From NCBI GenBank assembly GCA_038234815.1, contig JBBQSU010000017.1, forward strand, positions 1-35,407: a stretch of DNA of 35,407 nt, written 5' to 3'. The position numbers and the translations under genes were made by a program. The notes beneath the pieces were generated by a model. That model was not told where the DNA came from. It made no database searches and saw only the letters and a list, made by a program, of their open reading frames with translations. Of the stretch, positions 8,655-15,482 are shown one piece after another; position 1 is the first letter of the stretch; every line of letters begins with the position of its first letter. The stretch comes from JBBQSU01 sp038234815. GTDB lineage: Bacteria > Planctomycetota > Phycisphaerae > Tepidisphaerales > Tepidisphaeraceae.

Positions 8655-9476
8655 TCACGTCTGGCTATTGGCCGGAGAGCGCACCACGATCTGCAAATGC
8701 GACGCCCGGGCGGCGCTGGACGGGTCTTTGGCCAGTTGTTCTTCCAATTTCAGCAATCGCGAAACTGAATCCGGTGCGGTAAACAGATGCTTGTTCTGCC
8801 GAACCGGAATCACCGTCTTGCCCTTCAGATCAACCACCTCACAACCGGCGCGTTCAAAGAGCCGGCACAGCGTAGCGGGGGTGAACGTGGTCAGCTCGAA
8901 CCGCTCGCGGTCGTCGGCTGTCAGCCAGTTCGTCCGGCCGGTCTGAATAAACGCCTCCAGCGCATCGAGATTTCCCCGCTCAACAAAATGATCGATCGCC
9001 GCCAGCTTGTTGTCGGCAGTGACCACCGCCAGCCCACCCGGTCGGAGGATGCGGTGGATTTCCATCGCCGCCGCGGCCGGATCGGTGCAGATCGAGAGCG
9101 GATCTCCCATCGCCAGCACCAGACCGAAATGGTTCGACGGCAGTTCCGACATCGCCACGATATCTCCGACGATGAACGTGGCCCTTCTGGCCTTGGGACC
9201 CAGCGATTCAGTCTTGGCTCGCGCTTGCTCGATCATCGCAGCGGCGTGATCGAGAAATGTGACGGCGAAGCCGCTCTTGAGCAACTTCAGCCCCCATTTT
9301 CCCGTCCCGCAGCCCAGGTCCGCAATCGGCGCTGCCAGATCGGTGGGGACGTGCGGTTTGATCCACCGCCAGGTCAGTTCGTCATGCAAAGCCCAATAGG
9401 GATCGTCATAAATCGCGTCATATTGCCGGGCCACCCGGTCGTGGTATCGCCGGGAGGGATCGTGTCGATTGCGCAT
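8655..9476 (-). CDS. Class I SAM-dependent methyltransferase
   Basis: A 273-residue cytoplasmic protein with a Rossmann methyltransferase fold. Motif I, the SAM glycine loop, is IADLGCGTGKWG starting at residue 51. An acidic residue after beta-2 is present in VTFLDHAAAM, motif II lies around FGLVLAMGDPLS, and the post-motif ILRPGGLAVV is the usual methyltransferase strand 5 entry. The N-terminus (YHDRVARQYDAIYDD) is the common start of ubiquinone/small-molecule methyltransferases of the UbiE-like superfamily. The C-terminal 80 residues are variable and would set specificity. The substrate is unknown. The start codon is the only good one and follows a 174-base gap. Confidence 0.88.
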   Translation of the reverse strand: MRNRHDPSRRYHDRVARQYDAIYDDPYWALHDELTWRWIKPHVPTDLAAPIADLGCGTGKWGLKLLKSGFAVTFLDHAAAMIEQARAKTESLGPKARRATFIVGDIVAMSELPSNHFGLVLAMGDPLSICTDPAAAAMEIHRILRPGGLAVVTADNKLAAIDHFVERGNLDALEAFIQTGRTNWLTADDRERFELTTFTPATLCRLFERAGCEVVDLKGKTVIPVRQNKHLFTAPDSVSRLLKLEEQLAKDPSSAARASHLQIVVRSPANSQT

Positions 9477-9650
9477 GCCATCATTATGACAAAAAGCGAG
9501 TCGATCCGCCCCTTTAATGCGCAGATGGCCACCCCCGCGAATTCGGCCTTAATGCGCGGGCGAAGTGGGAAGAATCCCCCATCTCGTCGCGGAACGACAT
9601 GCAAGAGAAGCATCGGCCTTGCGATCTGTCCTCCTCAATCCATTACGCAT

Positions 9651-10082
9651 TTAGTCCTCCGCCACTAGCCACACTGCGGCGACTTTGTCTGACGGTCCGC
9701 CCCCTGGATCATTGGCAAAACTAATAGTCAATTCACCGCGCGGCATAAAACTGGAAAGCAACTGCTTATGCCGCACTGTATACCCAAAGCTATGCGCGCG
9801 TTTCACAGATTCCGCAGTTTCTCCGGGTTCAAGCCCTAATTCTTCAAGGAGACGCTTCCGATCCCATTTCTCGGCCTCGATTCGCTTCATGACGTCGTGA
9901 ACCATCGAAAGACGCGTCTCGCCATCGGCGTGATGCTTCCATGCACCTGAATCGAACGCGCGTTGCTTAGGCGGCATCGCCAGTCCGAAAAAGATTGTGA
10001 CGATCGTAAGACATGCGATGAACGGCCCGAACAGGAGACCCCAGAGGAGACATCCTCGAATTTTAGTTAATGGGCGTGCCAT
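9651..10082 (-). CDS. Membrane-anchored hypothetical protein, 143 aa
   Basis: The N-terminus has two basic residues, then a hydrophobic helix at about residues 10-36 (LLWGLLFGPFIACLTIVTIF), then a soluble domain of about 100 residues. This could be a signal anchor or an uncleaved signal peptide. The soluble part (MVHDVMKRIEAEKWDRKRLLEELG, read here in two pieces) looks like the helix-turn of SmpA/OmlA-like small envelope proteins, in which a helix pair precedes a beta sheet. That resemblance is weak and no function is proposed. It stands alone between the methyltransferase (same strand, 174 bases downstream) and the non-coding stretch on its right. Confidence 0.72.
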   Translation of the reverse strand: MARPLTKIRGCLLWGLLFGPFIACLTIVTIFFGLAMPPKQRAFDSGAWKHHADGETRLSMVHDVMKRIEAEKWDRKRLLEELGLEPGETAESVKRAHSFGYTVRHKQLLSSFMPRGELTISFANDPGGGPSDKVAAVWLVAED

Positions 10083-10431
10083 CGGATGACCTTATTATCC
10101 AGTCCTGATCTAAGTTGTATAACCTGCCTTCGTCAAGTCCTTTCTCAAAGGGGGACGCAATGGGGTCACTGTTTATTCCGCCCATATCCCCGTCTCACCC
10201 GTCGCCGCTCGAAGGCGAGCCGGTCAATACCATTCTGGTGAGTACTCTGTCTCTTGGCGGGGTGGGGGTCAAATCGAAACGGCAGAACCGTTCGGGAATC
10301 GCATGAGAGAGGGGGGATTGTGGCGTAACAGCGCGCAGACTTAAGCACAAAGAACGCAACCAACGCGACGAAACGTGCAGTGGAACTTTTGGTCTAGCGC
10401 TAATCTAGGGCTTATGAGGGCCGCACGCGGA
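10083..10431. other. Non-coding stretch before the first dispersed repeat
   Basis: I see no supported gene, promoter or terminator in these 349 bases. Short open frames here have no ribosome-binding site and a composition unlike the neighbours. A G/C-skewed piece around 10255-10270 resembles the G-rich left boundary of the repeat that begins at 10432, but too weakly to call another copy. Confidence 0.4.
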
Positions 10432-10455
10432 GGCGCGGCGGGGGTGGCAAGAAAG

Positions 10456-10487
10456 TGGTGCGCTTTTTGGCGCCAAAAAGCGCACCA
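10456..10487. repeat. Perfect 32-base palindrome (palindrome 1, copy 1)
   Basis: Reading either strand gives the same 32 bases, with arms beginning TGGTGCGC and centre GGCGCC. The matching element in copy 2 keeps TGGTGCGC, GGCGCC and GCGCACCA but is imperfect elsewhere. It may be a dimer-binding operator or form an RNA hairpin; there is no T-run after it on either strand, so it is not an intrinsic terminator. Confidence 0.85.
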
Positions 10488-10569
10488 AGATTTGACCCCT
10501 TTCAAAAAATATTTTATTTTTTATAAGTCCTGAATCGGCAAAAACTTAACTGCATTTTGAAGCACTCCA

Positions 10570-10601
10570 AGTTGCGCGAATTAGCGCCAATTCGCGCAAC
10601 T
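10570..10601. repeat. Near-perfect 32-base palindrome (palindrome 2, copy 1)
   Basis: Arms start AGTTGCGCGAATT and pair along 16 positions with a single mismatched pair near the centre. It lies 29-60 bases before the ATG of the short ORF, in the 5' leader position. The centre again carries GCGCC, linking it to palindrome 1. Confidence 0.8.
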
Positions 10602-10629
10602 GTGACCCTTGGGGTAGAGGAGTATCGTT

Positions 10630-10888
10630 ATGACCAACGACCAGCTGATTGCCGTAATTGCCCGATTAGCCGCGTGCGTTTACGCTGCGAGGCTTTCCTT
10701 GTCTTACAGCGTCGGATGCACGGAAAAAATGGGACCCTCCCGGGCACCGCCGGCTACGGAAATGACCTTCCCGAGATACCAGTGGAACCGCAAAGGGACC
10801 TCTTTGGGACCCCCTTTGGACCCCCTTTTTGCCAGGTCATTTGGGCTGATCCTCGCAAAAGTGCCTGTTATTTCAACAAATTCGGGCA
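10630..10888 (+). pseudogene. Short hydrophobic ORF of the repeat, degenerate copy (MTNDQLIAVIA...)
   Basis: An ATG at 10630 follows a good ribosome-binding site (GAGGAG about 8 bases upstream). It opens MTNDQLIAVIARLAACVYA, matching MTNKQLIALIACLAACAYF in the inverted copy. Several differences between the two copies over the first 19 codons are synonymous, which hints at past selection on the peptide. Compared with copy 2, about 31 codons are missing in frame after residue 16, removing the rest of the predicted membrane helix. About 30 codons later a 1-base indel shifts the frame, so the conserved DLFGTPFGPPF block is read in another frame. I therefore call it a decayed copy; the end given is the end of detectable similarity. 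Function unknown. Confidence 0.35.
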
Positions 10889-10916
10889 AACAGCAGGAGG
10901 GTCGAGGACTGTTGCC

Positions 10917-11255
10917 TTACCAGTTCTCGTCGATCAACTGCCGGAGCGCCCGGCGGACGGCGTCGTGGTCGGCTGCGGCCAGACTCGAGAGCGTGCGCAC
11001 GGCCAGCGCTCTTGGCACGCTGATGAGTTGCGGCTTGATCCACGAGACTTTGGGCAGGCCATACGGCTCCCAGAGTTTCAGCGCCAGCCTGGGATCGGAT
11101 TGCGCGCGCGTGGTCAGCGGGAGCACGATCAGCATGTCCTGCGAAGCGGTGTATGTCGGTGGATTGACGACCACTGCTGGTCGGCGCACGAGTTTGTCCT
11201 GCCGGCCCAAGGGCATCTCCAATATGACGATATCGCCGGGGTTACAATTCGTCAT
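10917..11255 (-). CDS. MazF/PemK-family toxin (endoribonuclease)
   Basis: A 112-residue protein with the MazF/PemK fold. The N-terminal strand is GDIVILEMP, followed by the conserved RRPAVVVNP and then DMLIVLPLTT; a C-terminal helix with ALRQLIDENW closes the domain. Family members cleave mRNA at short motifs and are neutralised by a small antitoxin. The start at 11255 is chosen because the domain begins at MTNCNPGD and overlaps the antitoxin end by 14 bases, the usual toxin-antitoxin arrangement; a longer frame upstream is low-complexity and belongs to the other gene's shadow. The toxin stop lies 28 bases from the end of the dispersed repeat. Confidence 0.88.
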   Translation of the reverse strand: MTNCNPGDIVILEMPLGRQDKLVRRPAVVVNPPTYTASQDMLIVLPLTTRAQSDPRLALKLWEPYGLPKVSWIKPQLISVPRALAVRTLSSLAAADHDAVRRALRQLIDENW

Positions 11256-11442
11256 AGACCGCGTCCTCATGGTTGGCCCAGACTTCGGCGATCGCGTGCT
11301 GTTGAAGCGCCTGGCAGGTGGCGTCGGCGGAGGAAGCCAGCGTGTCCAGAACGACGATGATGACGTCGCAGGGCCGGGCCGATTCAAGCTCATGGGGCGT
11401 GATGATTTTTCGGCCGTCAAACTGAGAGCGAAGGGCAAGCAT
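11242..11442 (-). CDS. Small antitoxin partner of the MazF/PemK-type toxin
   Basis: A 66-residue acidic protein immediately upstream of the toxin and overlapping its start by 14 bases. The start MLALRSQFDGRKIITPHEL resembles the short beta-strand segment (xFDGKxIxPxE) of small antitoxins of the AF2212-like type; the rest looks helical and acidic, ending AVYDEL. It lacks a clear MazE AbrB swapped-hairpin domain. The antitoxin role is inferred mainly from gene order, size and overlap. Expected function: bind and inhibit the toxin and probably repress the shared promoter upstream at 11443-11552, where the next gene diverges. Confidence 0.68.
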   Translation of the reverse strand: MLALRSQFDGRKIITPHELESARPCDVIIVVLDTLASSADATCQALQQHAIAEVWANHEDAVYDEL

Positions 11443-11552
11443 TATGTTTCAGCATCGTTCCGATCAGCCGCTCAGTCAAAGACAAATCGCTTATTGGACT
11501 TCGATGACCCCCGGACTACATTAGGACCGAACGATTCAGGAGCAATACCAAC

Positions 11553-11978
11553 ATGCCAAGTGCCAATGATTTTCCAGCCCGCGGAACGATCAAGCAGTTC
11601 AGCGACGGCTTCGTGGTTTTTGTGCCGGCCAATTCCAATTATGAATTGAAGCTGAGCAGCGATGCATACGCCGGGCGGATCGGCGCGATGGTGGAGGGCA
11701 TGATTCGAGTGAAAGCAAGGCGGTTGTGGACGGTGAGCAGCGGGGGGAACTTCGTCTCGCCGATCTTTGGTCCGCCGAAGACGATCCAGGGCCGGGTGAT
11801 TTATGTCGATCAGCAGGTGATGGTGGTCCATGCGGGGGTGAACATCGTCGTGGAACTACCCGCTGGCGACGCTGCCCTGGACCTGGGCAATGGCGGGATC
11901 GGTGAAGACGCACTGGTGAATGTTGTCGCGTTTTCCGGCGCGACATTTGAGCCGGTTCAGCCGGCAGTGGTGAAGTGA
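11553..11978 (+). CDS. Conserved-looking hypothetical protein, beta-rich, 141 aa
   Basis: I do not recognise the family. The protein has no signal peptide or membrane helix and is rich in short Val/Ile-containing strands (DGFVVFVPAN, IQGRVIYVDQQVMVVHAG, NIVVELP), a pattern of a small beta barrel or OB-like fold. The start is backed by an AGGAG box about 10 bases upstream. It ends 4 bases before the next gene, and that pair leads into a glycosyltransferase 45 bases further on, so the three are probably one transcript. The codon pattern fits its neighbours. A role in surface glycan work is guilt by association only. Confidence 0.72.
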   Translation: MPSANDFPARGTIKQFSDGFVVFVPANSNYELKLSSDAYAGRIGAMVEGMIRVKARRLWTVSSGGNFVSPIFGPPKTIQGRVIYVDQQVMVVHAGVNIVVELPAGDAALDLGNGGIGEDALVNVVAFSGATFEPVQPAVVK

Positions 11979-11982
11979 CGCA

Positions 11983-12648
11983 GTGATTGTGCGCATCAAC
12001 CAACTCGATGCTTTGAGCCGGAACCGATCCGACGGCTGGCCCGACGATGGGCCGGGCGGACCGATAGGGGTGGAGTTCGCGCGGGGCATACGCGCCTTCG
12101 AGCTTGCATTTTTAGAAACCGACGACGCTCGCCAGAAATCCAGTCTGGAAGATCGGCAGACGGCGCTTCGGCGGATGCTTCCGCGCTTGATCGACGCCTG
12201 GCGCGCCCCGGCCGATTGGGTGGTGTTACGCCTGGACGGCCCGCTTTGCCCGGACGAGCTTTCCCGAGGGTTTTCACTCATGCTCGATCCGAAACTGTGC
12301 GAGCGGTATTCGTTCAGCGCGGCCGATCGGCTCGATCCGTCGTTCGATCCACCCGTATGCAGCGTGCGAATGCTGCCGGCAATGGCGCGTCTGAAAGACA
12401 TCGTGCTCGACGAGCACCTTGGCCTGCATAACAACGTGCGCTTGCGCCTGCTTAGCTTGCCCGAGCCACTGGTCAATCCGTTTCTCGATACCGCGACCAT
12501 GGACGACGAGCGCTGGCGGGAAATTCTGCCGGCGGCCTCATTCCTGATCAGCACCTGTCACGGACTAACGGCGATGCAGGTGTTCAGCCGGCAACTAAAC
12601 GCCGACACCATCCGGGCGCAGGTGACGAGCGTCGCCGAAATGGTCTAG
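11983..12648 (+). CDS. Hypothetical protein, 221 aa (GTG start)
   Basis: I do not recognise the family. The most plausible start is GTG at 11983, four bases after the previous stop, which suggests translational coupling; no ATG start would keep the N-terminus. The protein is soluble, with no signal peptide or membrane segment. It has a mixed helix/strand pattern, an acidic N-terminal third (SDGWPDDGPGG, then LETDDARQ), and an Arg/Leu-rich middle (VRLRLLSLPEPLVNPFLD). It sits between the beta-rich unknown and a GT4 glycosyltransferase in one direction. Confidence 0.7.
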   Translation: MIVRINQLDALSRNRSDGWPDDGPGGPIGVEFARGIRAFELAFLETDDARQKSSLEDRQTALRRMLPRLIDAWRAPADWVVLRLDGPLCPDELSRGFSLMLDPKLCERYSFSAADRLDPSFDPPVCSVRMLPAMARLKDIVLDEHLGLHNNVRLRLLSLPEPLVNPFLDTATMDDERWREILPAASFLISTCHGLTAMQVFSRQLNADTIRAQVTSVAEMV

Positions 12649-12693
12649 GTTCCGCCTGCGGATCCGTTTGCCTTATGCCGATTGCGGTGAGAG

Positions 12694-13890
12694 ATGAAGG
12701 AAAAGAAGCTCAAAATTTTCTACGCTGCCGGCCCGGGGGATATTGTCGGCACGTACGAGCATTGGAAGGCCGGCCGCGATGATCCGTCGCAGGTGGCGAT
12801 GACTTATTCCGGGCAGTTTTTCGAGCTTTGCCGGCAGATCGGCGCCGACGGCTACGCCATCTCTTATTGCCCTCGCCCGGCGAAGGTCAACGAGGGGAAT
12901 CTGAAGGTTCTGCATCGCGCGATTCCGTTTATGAAAGGACCGGGGCCGCTTTATCACCTGGGGCAGGTGTGGTCGGCCCTGCGCATGACGGCATCGGCGG
13001 TGCGCTTCGGTGCCGACATCGCGGTCGTCAGCGACGGCGCGCACTGGTTTGCCCTGAGGGGCATGAAGCTTTTTGGCATCCGCGTCGTTCCTACGCTGCA
13101 CTGCGTGCTGTGGCGTAAGCATCAGCCGGTGACCGGCCTGCCGAAGCTCATCCGCAAGCTGAACGCGCGGTTTTTCGCAAAGCACGTTTTTGCGGTGATG
13201 AGCCTGTCGTCGGACATCACCGAACAGGTGAAGGAACTGACCGACCCGGAGGCCCCGCCCATCGAGCCGTTTGTTCCGAGTTATCGCCCGGCATCATTCG
13301 AGGGTTTGGCCGAACCGCCGGGCAATCGGCCGTTCCGGGTGTTTTTCGCCGGCCGAATCGAGCGCAATAAAGGCGTGTTTGATCTGCTTCATCTGGCAGA
13401 GGGGTTTGCAAAACAAAGCCGGACCGACATCGAGTTTGACCTCTGCGGATCGGGCAGCGCGCTGGAGGAACTGCGCGGGCAGGTTCAATCTGCGGGCCTG
13501 GCGGATCGGTTTCGGCTGCACGGGCACAGCACCAAGCCGGTCATGCGGCGGATGTTCGAGCAGTCGCATGTCGTCATCGCCCCGACTACCACCGATTTCA
13601 TCGAGGGATTCAACAAGACAGTAGCCGAAGGTGTGCTGGCGGGGCGGCCGGTGATTACGTCGTCGGTGTGCCCGGCATTGTCGTATGTCCAGTCGGCAGT
13701 AGTGGAAGTTCCCCCCGACGACCGCGAGGCCTATGGCCGGGCGATCCTGCAATTGGCCGACGACCAAGCGCTTTATGAACGCAAGCGCGCCGGGGCCATG
13801 GAGGCGCAGGGACAGTTCTATGATCCGAAAAAATCCTGGGCCGCAGCTTTAACACGAGTGATTCGGAGGTTCGACAGTGAACCCTCCTAA
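12694..13890 (+). CDS. Glycosyltransferase, GT4-like (GT-B fold)
   Basis: A 398-residue cytoplasmic or membrane-associated glycosyltransferase that would use a nucleotide sugar donor to build a surface or exported glycan. The C-terminal Rossmann domain has the GT4 landmarks: FFAGRIERNKGVFDLL, the FRLHGHS strand, IAPTTTDF, then the E-x7-E motif in EGFNKTVAEG (Glu304 and Glu312), which binds the donor, followed by GRPVITS. The N-terminal half (KIFYAAGPGDIVGTYEHW) is the acceptor-binding domain. Donor and acceptor are unknown. The preceding two unknown genes are probably cotranscribed. Downstream, the intrinsic terminator at 14138-14176 may end this unit. Confidence 0.88.
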   Translation: MKEKKLKIFYAAGPGDIVGTYEHWKAGRDDPSQVAMTYSGQFFELCRQIGADGYAISYCPRPAKVNEGNLKVLHRAIPFMKGPGPLYHLGQVWSALRMTASAVRFGADIAVVSDGAHWFALRGMKLFGIRVVPTLHCVLWRKHQPVTGLPKLIRKLNARFFAKHVFAVMSLSSDITEQVKELTDPEAPPIEPFVPSYRPASFEGLAEPPGNRPFRVFFAGRIERNKGVFDLLHLAEGFAKQSRTDIEFDLCGSGSALEELRGQVQSAGLADRFRLHGHSTKPVMRRMFEQSHVVIAPTTTDFIEGFNKTVAEGVLAGRPVITSSVCPALSYVQSAVVEVPPDDREAYGRAILQLADDQALYERKRAGAMEAQGQFYDPKKSWAAALTRVIRRFDSEPS

Positions 13891-14074
13891 TTTATCCAAA
13901 TTGCCCCCGTTATCGGACGTAGACGTTATCCACCGTCTATACCGTAATTCTGCGGAGAATGGTGCTGATTTCTGTCCTGATCGGGAAAACCCCCTATGGC
14001 CATTACCCGTTTTAGCGGCATATTCACACTTAGTCACAAAAAGGTTGTCACGGGGTAAGGCTGGGAAGAGTCTT

Positions 14075-14133
14075 GGCGCCGGCGACAGCAAAACGAAATC
14101 GGTATGGGCAAGCAATCCCGGACCGAACGCGCC
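14075..14133 (+). ncRNA. Candidate small structured RNA or leader hairpin before the pseudouridine synthase
   Basis: In the 337-base gap after the glycosyltransferase, an outer stem GGCGC (14075-14079) with GCGCC (14129-14133) encloses an inner stem of nine positions, 14100-14108 with 14117-14125, that has one mismatch and one G-T wobble and an 8-base loop. A strong terminator follows four bases later. I do not recognise the fold as tmRNA, SRP RNA, RNase P RNA, 6S RNA or a common riboswitch. It could be an independent small RNA, a 3' end fragment, or an attenuating leader of the next gene. No convincing promoter was found; low confidence. Confidence 0.3.
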
Positions 14134-14137
14134 TTTG

Positions 14138-14176
14138 GGCTTCGACCGTCAGTGGGTGGCGGTCGAAGCCTTTTTT
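14138..14176 (+). terminator. Intrinsic terminator, plus strand
   Basis: A perfect 11-base stem (14138-14148 with 14160-14170, arm GGCTTCGACCG) with an 11-base loop is followed at once by six T. It lies only 51 bases before the pseudouridine synthase start, so it either ends the upstream transcript or works as an attenuator. Confidence 0.85.
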
Positions 14177-14227
14177 GTCCCCCCAAGGGCATGGCCGAGC
14201 CTCCCCCAGCACGATACCCTCCATGCT

Positions 14228-15070
14228 ATGGCTGACACCGTTTTGGAATGGCTGATCGAGCAGTTTCCGAATGCGAAAAAGGAAACACTTAAGCGGATGG
14301 TCATTGAGGGGCGCGTGCGGCTTAATCGAGGCTTCGCGCGGCACGTCAACCAGCCGCTGGGGCTTGACGACCGGCTCGAAGTTCTGGATAGGCCCCCGCG
14401 GACTCTGGTGGACATCCATCCCCTCAAGATCATCTTCGAGGACGCCGACATCCTGGTGATCCATAAGCCTGCCGGGCTGCTCACCAGCACCACCCCCAAC
14501 GAACGCAGGCCCACGGCGCTGGCGATCGTGCAAGCGTATGTGGCCGATCGTGAACCACGCTCGCGGGTCGGACTGATCCACCGCCTGGACGCGCCGGCCT
14601 CCGGCCTGCTGGTGTTTTCCAAGAATCCGACCAGCTATGAATCGCTCAAGCGACAACTTTTCAAGCACGAAATTCGCCGGACTTATGCCACGGTCGTCAA
14701 CGGCGTGCCCAATCCGCGATCCGGCGTGATCGAATCGCAGTTGACCGAATTCCCTGACGGCCACGTGGAATCCAGCGGCGCGGGCCGACGCGGAGCGCGT
14801 GCGGTCACCCGATACGATGTGATTCGGGACAATCGACTGTTTTCCCTGTTGCGAGTGAATTTGGAAACCGGCCGGAAGCACCAGATTCGGGTTCACCTGA
14901 AAGAACGCGGCTGGCCGATTCTTGGCGACGAGCAGTACGGTGGGGATATGAGCAAAGGCGATCAGCTATTGCTGTGCGCGATCGAATTGGAATTCATCCA
15001 CCCGCGCACCGGAAACCGCGCGGCCTTTGAAATTGCCATCCCGCCCATTATGACGAATTTGGTGATGTAA
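14228..15070 (+). CDS. RluA-family pseudouridine synthase
   Basis: A 280-residue RNA-modifying enzyme that isomerises uridine to pseudouridine in rRNA or tRNA. An S4-like RNA-binding segment occupies about residues 5-55 (TVLEWLIEQFPNAKKETL, then GLDDRLEVLD). The catalytic domain has VIHKPAGLL and the RluA/RluD motif HRLDAPASGLLVFSK with catalytic Asp121, then ETGRKHQIRVHL near the C-terminus. The start at 14228 (MADTVLEWL) is chosen because the S4 domain begins there and the strong terminator lies before it; the frame stays open another 117 codons upstream with no domain similarity. The target site cannot be assigned; RluC/RluD-type or RluA-type are both possible. Confidence 0.88.
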   Translation: MADTVLEWLIEQFPNAKKETLKRMVIEGRVRLNRGFARHVNQPLGLDDRLEVLDRPPRTLVDIHPLKIIFEDADILVIHKPAGLLTSTTPNERRPTALAIVQAYVADREPRSRVGLIHRLDAPASGLLVFSKNPTSYESLKRQLFKHEIRRTYATVVNGVPNPRSGVIESQLTEFPDGHVESSGAGRRGARAVTRYDVIRDNRLFSLLRVNLETGRKHQIRVHLKERGWPILGDEQYGGDMSKGDQLLLCAIELEFIHPRTGNRAAFEIAIPPIMTNLVM

Positions 15071-15148
15071 TAAATATATTTAACATATTTGAGAGTCATA
15101 GGAACCTGCAGAGCAAGCATCAGTCGAAGTTTAAAAGGAAACACAGCC

Positions 15149-15436
15149 ATGAAATTCCGCGTGATCGGATCGAACAGGGAGACGGGAGCGCGCACGAGCA
15201 TGGAATTTGAGGCCGAGAGCAAAGCCGCGGCCGAGCGCAAGGCCCTGGGCGCGGGGATGACGGTGACGCGCGTCGAAGACATCAGCGACGGCGGGGCGCC
15301 GAAGCACGCCATAGTGCCCGGCGGAAGCCGCAAGCCCGCCGGCGGATCGGGACTGTTCAAGCTGATTGTCGTGCTCGCGATTGCAGCGCTGTTTTACGTC
15401 TATCGCGCGAAATTAAAGGCGATGATCGGACATTAG
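15149..15436 (+). CDS. Small membrane protein with C-terminal anchor, 95 aa
   Basis: The N-terminal about 45 residues (MKFRVIGSNRETGARTSMEF and a following Ala/Glu/Lys helix ending AGMTVTRVED) resemble the short N-terminal fold seen before GspF/PilC-type domains, where a residue pair x-A-x-x-x-x-A-x-x-x-L is followed by a Val-rich strand. A Gly/Pro linker follows, then one hydrophobic helix (FKLIVVLAIAALFYVY) and a basic tail, so the domain would face the cytoplasm if the positive-inside rule holds. The start is backed by AAAAGGA 10-15 bases upstream. No function is proposed. Confidence 0.7.
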   Translation: MKFRVIGSNRETGARTSMEFEAESKAAAERKALGAGMTVTRVEDISDGGAPKHAIVPGGSRKPAGGSGLFKLIVVLAIAALFYVYRAKLKAMIGH

Positions 15437-15482
15437 CCGGGCAGAGGGCGGTGGGGCGATGGGGAAAACTGCGCGCACCAGA

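Larger units (their letters stand above)
10432..10888 (+). repeat. Dispersed repeat, copy 1 (twin palindromes, leader box, short ORF)
   Basis: About 457 bases that match, in inverted orientation, 34454-35064. Shared parts in order: a 16-base G-rich block (10432-10447), palindrome 1 (10456-10487), an AT-rich spacer of about 80 bases, palindrome 2 (10570-10601), the 13-base box CTTGGGGTAGAGG, a short ORF starting at 10630, an identical 36-base block at 10796-10831, and a diverged tail to about 10888. Relative to copy 2 this copy lacks about 90 bases before palindrome 1 and about 93 bases inside the ORF. No transposase, terminal inverted repeat or target duplication is evident. The element type is unknown. 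Confidence 0.75.

Noticed and set aside
13877..14227. N-terminal extension of the RluA-type protein by 117 codons
   Set aside because: It overlaps the glycosyltransferase end, spans a strong terminator and shows no domain similarity; the S4-like domain begins at 14228.
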